Assembly: GCA_016617855.1 (NCBI GenBank)
Contig: JAECUM010003672.1
Location: 1-64,000 of the forward strand
Source: Megalonaias nervosa
Lineage: Eukaryota; Mollusca; Bivalvia; Unionida; Unionidae
Direction of reading: 5' to 3'
Length of the DNA: 64,000 nt
The notes beneath the pieces are model-generated. The model saw nothing but the letters and a program-made list of their open reading frames with translations. It was not told the DNA's origin and did no database searches. The translations under genes and the position numbers were made by a program. This document shows, in pieces, positions 58,540 through 64,000 of this stretch (the first letter of the stretch is position 1; each line of letters opens with the position of its first letter).

Positions 58540-59127
58540 ATGATACAGAAAAATCGAAAACAAGGGAGTAGTTGCGTTCACAAGATTTAGTCATGCAATG
58601 CATTTTGCCGCGAGTATAAAATGAGCAATAAGTTATAAAAAGAATTGCCTGAACAAAGTGTTGTGTCGACATGCAAATCTTCAGGTGATGACAATAACAT
58701 TTACCAAATTTCATGCCAATTTATCAAAAGATGTGGGACTAGCTGCGTTCACATGATTGTGTGACCGGTGGAAAGAAGGACGGAGAAACGGATGGACAGA
58801 CAGGAAGATTTCTCTATGTCCCAGTCCCTAAACATAAACAGCTTTCCGTAATAGTGTTAGTGTCAGTAGCAGGGGGATCAGAAGTGTCCATTTATAATTT
58901 ATTTGTATGTATTTAAACATATCTTATTATTGTCATATTAATGAAGCAAACTGGGTCGAGCAGAATGTTCTCCAGTTTAGGTACAGCCCTTTCTCAACAT
59001 AAAAGCACTTAGCATACATACAAGGTTAGAGAGCGACGACTATGAGAGCAATACACGAATATGCGTGATACTGATAATAACAGTTACGTAGGTGTTGCAA
59101 ATAATAGTAGTAGATGAAAATGATGTT
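58540..59127. other. No gene recognised
   Basis: The sequence near 58690-58800 (GACAATAACATTTACCAAAT, ACGGATGGACAGACAGGAAG) resembles a common dispersed invertebrate repeat, but boundaries are unclear. Confidence 0.4.
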
Positions 59128-59345
59128 TCTAGATTTAATACCCTTTCCCCCTCCCCTTCCCTCAGAACATATTTGTAACCAACCTGTAGCTTGACTCAAA
59201 GCAGGTTAGAAAATATATTTATCAGGAGAAGACCCCCTCTCCCACTCCAGAACGATATTTGTATTAAAGGGGTCTTCTAGATTTTAGGCCCCTTCCCCTC
59301 CAAAACATATTTGTCAGAGAAACCCCCTCCCCCATTTCAGATATT
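59128..59345. repeat. Degenerate C-rich tandem repeat, 3 copies
   Basis: Words TTCTAGATTT, CCCCTTCCCCTCC and AGAACATATTTGT recur in order with spacing of about 60-75 bp. Confidence 0.6.
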
Positions 59346-59489
59346 CTATAACATACAATATTTTTCGAACTATACATGTTTTTTGCCTGTGCCGATCGAT
59401 TACTGTAGCATAGACAGAGACTGCAGTGTTGCGATCGATAAATGTACATCATGTTAACTGGATGATGCAATCATAAGAAAGAATAACTT

Positions 59490-61223
59490 ATTTTTAGAAG
59501 CCATGGATGATACAATCATAAGATGAAGATGAAGAGTGCACCAAAGTCATGTGAACTGGATCCGATCCCGACGTCACTGCTGCTAGAGTGCTTGGATCCA
59601 ATACTGCCTTCACTAACTAATGTTATTAATACCTCTCTCTCAACTGGCGAATTCCCATCATTTTACAAAACTGCCATTGTAAAGCCTCTGCTGAAGAAAC
59701 CAACACTCGACCATAATGATTTAAAGAACTACCGCCCAGTTTCTAATCTGCCATTCATGTCAAAAATCTTAGAAAAAGTTGTTCTATCCCAACTTGTATC
59801 TCATCTGAATTCAAACAGTCTTTTTAGCAATGTACAGTCTGCATATCGCCCTTGCCACAGTACTGAAACTACTCTTCTGAAAGTAGTCAATGACCTTCTC
59901 TCTGCTTTGGATGGCGGAAAGATTACAGTCCTCACTCTCCTTGACTTGTCTGCAGCATTTGACACTATAGACCATGATATATTACTTCACCGTCTCCAGC
60001 ATGTATTTGGCATTCATGATACGGCCTTACTATGGTTCAAGTCCTACTTGGTCAACAGGACACAAATTGTGTCCGTAAATGGAAAACACTCCAGCCCAGT
60101 TGAACTTCCACAGGGGTCTGTTCTTGGACCTGTTCTCTTCATTCTATACACTCAGCCACTCTCAAGTGTCATAGATCATCATCCAGTGTCTCACCAGTTG
60201 TATGCTGATGACACCCAAATATACAAATCTAGCCATCCAACTGAAGTTGAAGCTACCATCCAAGGCGTAGAGAGGTGCATTTCCGATGTGAAATCATGGA
60301 TGACATGTAACAAGCTGCAGATGAATGATGATAAAACTGAAGCCATCCTGATTACAACACAAAGACTTTCTCATTCACATCCTTTACCTCAGACAATAAA
60401 TATCAGCAACACCAACATTAAATTCACACAGTCAGTACGAAACCTCGGTGTCACTCTCGACAGTACTCTCTCGTTGCACCAACATGTCATGAACATATGC
60501 AAGGCTGCATATCTTGAGCTGAGACGAATCAGCTCCATTCGCAAGTATCTTTCAGTTGATGCCACTAAAACACTTGTGTGTTCCTTAGTACTTTCAAGAC
60601 TGGACTATTGTAACTCAATTCTGTCTGGTTTGTCTCAATATCTACTTAAGAAACTTCAAAAAGTTCAAAATACAGCTGCTCGAATCATCCTTAGAGTACC
60701 ACGATCAGAGCACGCCTCTCCCCTGCTTTCTACCCTACACTGGCTATCCATACGATCCAGAATTAAACACAAAATTTGTTCTCTGTGCTACGTTTCACTG
60801 ACGGGCTCCAGTCCAACATACCTATCTGACCTCACCCATGTGTACACACCTGCAAGATGCTTACGCTCCTCTTCTGACACTCGTATTCTCATCATTCCCA
60901 CTATGAAGATGAAATCATATGGACAACGCTCTTTTGCATACCAGGGCCCAGCAACGTGGAACGAATTGCCCACTGCACTTAGACACAAAGACACAGTGAT
61001 CTCATTCAAGAGCGCTCTTAAAACTCACCTATTTCAACTGCAAGAACAGACTTAAAGACCTAATAATGTATCCTTGCCTTAAATATTTACAGCATATTTT
61101 CTGTTTCTACTTTCGTGGTGTTTGTTTTTAATTTTGTAATCATATCATTATATATGTTTTTTAAGTTTTGTCAAATGTTGTAAAGCGCTTAGAGCTTCTA
61201 AAGATTAGGCGCTATACAAAGTC

Positions 61224-61254
<31 letters not shown>
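59490..61254 (+). mobile_element. 5'-truncated CR1/L2-like LINE ending in (TTA)n
   Basis: The element consists of a truncated but intact RT frame, a 3' UTR with a small potential stem (AAGCGCTTAGAGC and AGGCGCTATAC), and a (TTA)n end at 61228-61254. ATAAGAAAGAATAACTT (about 59473-59489) and ATAAGAAAGAATGACTT (about 61254-61270) flank it and may be the target duplication. Because the surrounding DNA is itself a tandem repeat with this word, the duplication cannot be certain. Confidence 0.85.
59523..61055 (+). CDS. Non-LTR retrotransposon reverse transcriptase, C-terminal part, intact frame
   Basis: 510 residues without interruption. The order is an entry segment CELDPIPTSLLLECLDPIL, KNYRPVSNLPFMSKILEKVV, palm motif A LLDLSAAFDTIDHDILL, motif B LPQGSVLGPVLFILY, the catalytic QLYADDTQIYKS (YADD), a thumb region with LVCSLVLSRLDYCNSILSGL, and the C-terminal AYQGPATWNELPTALR tail of CR1/L2-like elements. 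The ATG used is simply the first in frame after truncation; the real protein would have had an APE endonuclease and gag-like part before it. It lacks visible stops or shifts, so the insertion is young compared with the other retroelements here. On its own it would not be a functional protein. Confidence 0.93.
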   Translation: MKMKSAPKSCELDPIPTSLLLECLDPILPSLTNVINTSLSTGEFPSFYKTAIVKPLLKKPTLDHNDLKNYRPVSNLPFMSKILEKVVLSQLVSHLNSNSLFSNVQSAYRPCHSTETTLLKVVNDLLSALDGGKITVLTLLDLSAAFDTIDHDILLHRLQHVFGIHDTALLWFKSYLVNRTQIVSVNGKHSSPVELPQGSVLGPVLFILYTQPLSSVIDHHPVSHQLYADDTQIYKSSHPTEVEATIQGVERCISDVKSWMTCNKLQMNDDKTEAILITTQRLSHSHPLPQTINISNTNIKFTQSVRNLGVTLDSTLSLHQHVMNICKAAYLELRRISSIRKYLSVDATKTLVCSLVLSRLDYCNSILSGLSQYLLKKLQKVQNTAARIILRVPRSEHASPLLSTLHWLSIRSRIKHKICSLCYVSLTGSSPTYLSDLTHVYTPARCLRSSSDTRILIIPTMKMKSYGQRSFAYQGPATWNELPTALRHKDTVISFKSALKTHLFQLQEQT

Positions 61255-61255
<1 letters not shown>

Positions 61256-61293
61256 AAGAAAGAATGACTTGAAATTGCATCCTGTTAACTGGA

Positions 61294-61517
61294 TGATGCA
61301 ATCATAACTAAGCTTGCATCATGTTATTATAACTGGATGATGCAATCATAAGAAAGAATGACTCGAAATTGCATCATACATGATATGCATTGCATCATGT
61401 TAACTGGATGATGCAATCATAACTGAGCTTGCATCACTCTGCTTATAACTCTATAAAAGGCAGCCAATTTTTCACTTGTGGTCATTCCGCAGAGATGTGA
61501 AGCTGGGAGCATGAAAG
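61294..61517 (+). promoter_or_regulatory. Candidate promoter: array of TGATGCAAT motifs, TATA box, start-stop uORF, splice donor
   Basis: TGATGCAAT or its complement ATTGCATCA occurs exactly at 61294, 61338, 61368, 61389 and 61409, plus a near match (TTGCATCA) at 61429. About 15 bases after the last is TATAAAAG (61452-61459). About 35 bases downstream is an ATG directly followed by TGA (61495-61500), then a second ATG (61511) reading Met-Lys into a donor AAAG|GTAAG at 61518. TGATGCAAT is the known C/EBP-ATF composite (amino-acid/stress response) element in vertebrates. The motifs are part of a tandem repeat, so they may have multiplied without function. No downstream exon could be identified. 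Confidence 0.35.
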
Positions 61518-61519
61518 GT

Positions 61520-62690
61520 AAGATTCTTAAACTCCTGTTGGACAAATAAAGTCATTGCTAAATAAATCTGACCTAAATTGCCATGGGTAGGTATTGCTTT
61601 GGCTTCCTTGTCGGGCAGGGTGTTTCCCCTTTTAGTACGTTGAGACAATCTGCTATATGTAGTAGAAGAATGCCATAAGGAAGGCCACTATGAAGATGTG
61701 GAATGCCGAGAAGATGCAGAGCCACACGATTAGTAAAAGGTTGGACATGATGGTTTGCTTTACTTCATATGATAAAATGTCGCATGGGTTGGAAGTGGAA
61801 AAAGAATCAATGGAATACAGAAATTTAACAAAATGGAATATGACTATGGACTATGACACGGAACTCAAAGGATTGAAAAAATGGATGTTAACAGACCGAA
61901 CGGTAATGGACTAAAGAAAAACATTTTGAACTACTGAGTATACTGAAATCTGAAGACATTTTGGAAAAATCTTATGAAATTACATTTTAAATTGAAGATA
62001 CAATGTGATAGACTTTTACAGAAACGAGAAATACTTAAAAACATATTAAGAATACTTATGGTGACTATAGACTTACTAATAGACTATTTCAACTGCTTAC
62101 TTTGCTTTGAACTTTCTCAACTATATGCTTTAACTTATGATAAGCTTAGATAATTAGTATTAACATTGAGAATTAGTATTAAATTCACATTATTTGTAAA
62201 TTTTTTATACACATGACATTAAAGTTTCTAAATGTATAAAACTGTATTGATCTAAACTAGGAATGCTAAATTTAACTTATGACGATGGAAATTGTGCAGC
62301 ACGTGCACATGGTGCTCACTGTTGACAGCGCAGGTTGTGCGCGTGCGCCATGAACTAAAGGACTTGGACCTAGCTGAGCAGCTTATGCTATGATACTTAG
62401 TTTTACATAGAAGATATTATGTTTTAAACTAGAATTATGATAGATTACCTACAATAATGAGAAATATTCATAAAGTTATTGTTTAATTTTTCTACTTCTC
62501 CATAATAAAAGACAATGATAAAAGAATAAATAAAATAATCAATAACTAGAAATAGATCGAAATATAACGAATTTTGATGGTGTACAAACCCTATATCAAA
62601 ATTATAAAAAGGAAATTTTGTTAAAGAAAATCACACGAGCACATACACTTGGATAAAATACAGAAACACATAAAAACCCTTTAACTTTAG
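61520..62690. other. No gene recognised
   Basis: AT-rich; a Met/Lys-rich frame at 61690-61914 is doubtful. A more GC-rich patch lies at 62295-62355. Confidence 0.45.
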
Positions 62691-62698
62691 AACAAGGG

Positions 62699-62732
62699 GG
62701 TCCCTCAGACGATGTAAATTCTGAGAGGGACC
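62699..62732. repeat. Hairpin near the end of Polinton block C
   Basis: GGTCCCTCAGA pairs with TCTGAGAGGGACC with a 2-base bulge and a 10-base loop. It is followed by CCAATAAAGGTAAGT. Function unknown. Confidence 0.5.
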
Positions 62733-62853
62733 ACACCAATAAAGGTAAGTGAAATTTGTTCTTTGCTTGACAGACTAGGAGATAGGTCCTTTATTTTGAC
62801 AAGAAAATTTTTTTTTATTATTTCTTTCAGATTTTCAGAGGTAAATGAAGTTC

Positions 62854-63088
62854 TTAAAGAACCTCTTCGCCAATAATTAATATTTCTACGGTAGCTACCA
62901 GAAATAATTTGTCATCATGTTTATACAAATAAAATTTAACTTTTCCACTTGCTTTTCGACGACATCCAAATAACTCTCTCATTGTTACCCTGTTGATATA
63001 ATACTTATAACCTTTTTCAAAAACCTTCGAGTGGTTTAGGTCAATATTTATTTTGGTATATTTTTCTTGACTGATTGAATCGTGAAGA
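62854..63088 (-). CDS. Small unknown ORF downstream of the Polinton polymerase
   Basis: The minus-strand frame is open from 63088 to a TAA at 62854-62856 (about 77 codons). Its first ATG is at 62982, giving 42 residues. The translation is typical protein in composition: NIDLNHSKVFEKGYKYYINR, MRELFGCRRKASGKVKFYLY, KHDDKLFLVATVEILIIGEE. It has the same orientation as the polymerase gene that ends at 63157. I recognise no family. It may be a separate element gene or the last exon-like part of a longer decayed frame. Confidence 0.35.
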
Positions 63089-63156
63089 TTACTATATTTT
63101 TATCCGAGATTGTCTCTCAACTTTTCAAGATAATCAAAATATTTCAAACATTATTT

Positions 63157-64000
63157 CTAAAGTTTAGACAAAATTAATTGAATGTGTCGGTTTACGTAGT
63201 GTCCAATAGCTAGTGTATTAACCCCGTCTTCGCAATAGCGTTTGTCATCAAAATTACTTATCCCACGTTTTATAATTGTATCTGTTTCAAGTTTGTGATG
63301 ATTTGATCTAATAACATTTGTTTTAATAAAGCTGACATTATTGTTTAGTGCTGCTTTAAAATCATCAAATTTCATACATATTTTTACATACCCACGAGGA
63401 ATACCTTTTGCTTTTTTTGTCAGTTTATTGTCATCTAAAATTACGGCGTACATTTTACTTCTTAGTCCGACAAATTCCTTAACTGGCACAAACATAAATT
63501 CGTCCTTAAATTTACCAATAACTTTCTTGTTAGTTGGATCATGAAATTCACTACTCTCCGGATAGTCTGATAAATCAAATAAGTCACGGTGGTCATAAAT
63601 ATCCTTGTAGACATCATCACATTTTATATCATAAGCTAGTGAATCTGTATCGGTAAACAATAAGTTTGAATCTGGCCAGACTCTCTTAACAAACCCGTAG
63701 TGAAAATCGTACATCAACCACTTTGATATGTCCAATACCGACGCACCAACGTAAATAGGCTTATTTAACTTTAAATTTGTCTTTCGTCGCTGTATTGCAA
63801 CAAGATTTTCATTAAATATTTTCATACTGACAAAACCGTCATCGTTAACTAATTTATTCCTGCGATTTATGTCGTTTACAATCTCAATATTTACGCGTTT
63901 TCTGATATTTTCCAGTGTCTTACCAAATACGGAATTGTTCATAAGTTTAAAGAAGTTTTTCTCAAATTCAGTCCTAGAAGCTGCGCGACGTTTGGTATTT
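63157..64000 (-). CDS. Protein-primed family B DNA polymerase, C-terminal part, Polinton block C
   Basis: The frame enters from the window edge (64000) and is open to its stop at 63157, about 280 residues. It has a FEKNFFKLMNNSVFGKTLEN motif B region, KPIYVGASVLDISKWLMYDF, motif C LLFTDTDSLAYDI with the two catalytic Asp residues, YPESSEFHDPTNKKVIGKFK, and ends with a GVNTLAIGHY-type tail. The Met at 63942 is internal. The enzyme copies the element from a protein primer. No stop or shift is visible, unlike blocks A and B, so this copy may be young or intact; the rest lies beyond the window. Confidence 0.9.
   Translation of the reverse strand, partial: NTKRRAASRTEFEKNFFKLMNNSVFGKTLENIRKRVNIEIVNDINRRNKLVNDDGFVSMKIFNENLVAIQRRKTNLKLNKPIYVGASVLDISKWLMYDFHYGFVKRVWPDSNLLFTDTDSLAYDIKCDDVYKDIYDHRDLFDLSDYPESSEFHDPTNKKVIGKFKDEFMFVPVKEFVGLRSKMYAVILDDNKLTKKAKGIPRGYVKICMKFDDFKAALNNNVSFIKTNVIRSNHHKLETDTIIKRGISNFDDKRYCEDGVNTLAIGHYVNRHIQLILSKL

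Noticed and set aside
59523..61055. A 510-codon intact frame as a candidate host gene
   Set aside because: It contains the full set of non-LTR reverse transcriptase motifs, ends in a (TTA)n tail and is 5'-truncated, so it is a LINE insertion.

Overview
This is a stretch of animal nuclear genome, AT-rich and dominated by repeats. It most likely comes from a lophotrochozoan, probably a marine mollusc. The evidence is eukaryotic splice signals, one ankyrin-SOCS (ASB-type) gene, tRNA-derived SINEs with (CA)n tails, non-LTR and Ty3-type retrotransposons, Polinton/Maverick relics, and very dense microsatellites and minisatellites. The mollusc assignment is inference from overall style; no single sequence proves it. 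There are no operons, CRISPR arrays or bacterial features.

Layout. 1-4.6 kb: intergenic, with two large (TA)n tracts. 4.9-6.1 kb: a foldback-type DNA element with terminal inverted repeats (TIRs) and a TA target duplication. 8.1-11.7 kb: Polinton relic A (minus strand). 14-16 kb: a SINE, an inverted repeat and degenerate tandem repeats. 17.6-19.5 kb: an internally deleted Ty3/gypsy element. 19.5-28.8 kb: Polinton relic B, with integrase (+), protein-primed family B DNA polymerase (-) and structural-gene remnants (-), interrupted by a SINE with a perfect 15-bp duplication. 29.9-32.9 kb: three minisatellites. 35.1-36.0 kb: the only convincing host gene, an ASB protein on the minus strand with a splice acceptor just before its start codon. 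36-41 kb: satellite-like and simple repeats and another SINE. 42.4-46.5 kb: an RTE-like LINE whose 5' part (endonuclease) is inverted relative to its 3' part (reverse transcriptase), as expected from twin priming. 47-56 kb: four SINEs and small tandem arrays. 58.2 kb: a 151-bp hAT-type MITE. 59.5-61.25 kb: a 5'-truncated LINE with a 510-codon intact reading frame. 61.3-61.5 kb: a cluster of TGATGCAAT-type motifs immediately upstream of a TATA box. 62.8-64 kb: the edge of a third Polinton-like element whose polymerase frame is still open and runs off the window.

Apart from the ASB gene, one possible exon near 6.2 kb and one possible promoter near 61.4 kb, almost all coding signal is from mobile elements. 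The most interesting items are the three Polinton-like blocks of different decay states, the twin-primed LINE, the foldback element, and the motif array split by a LINE insertion.
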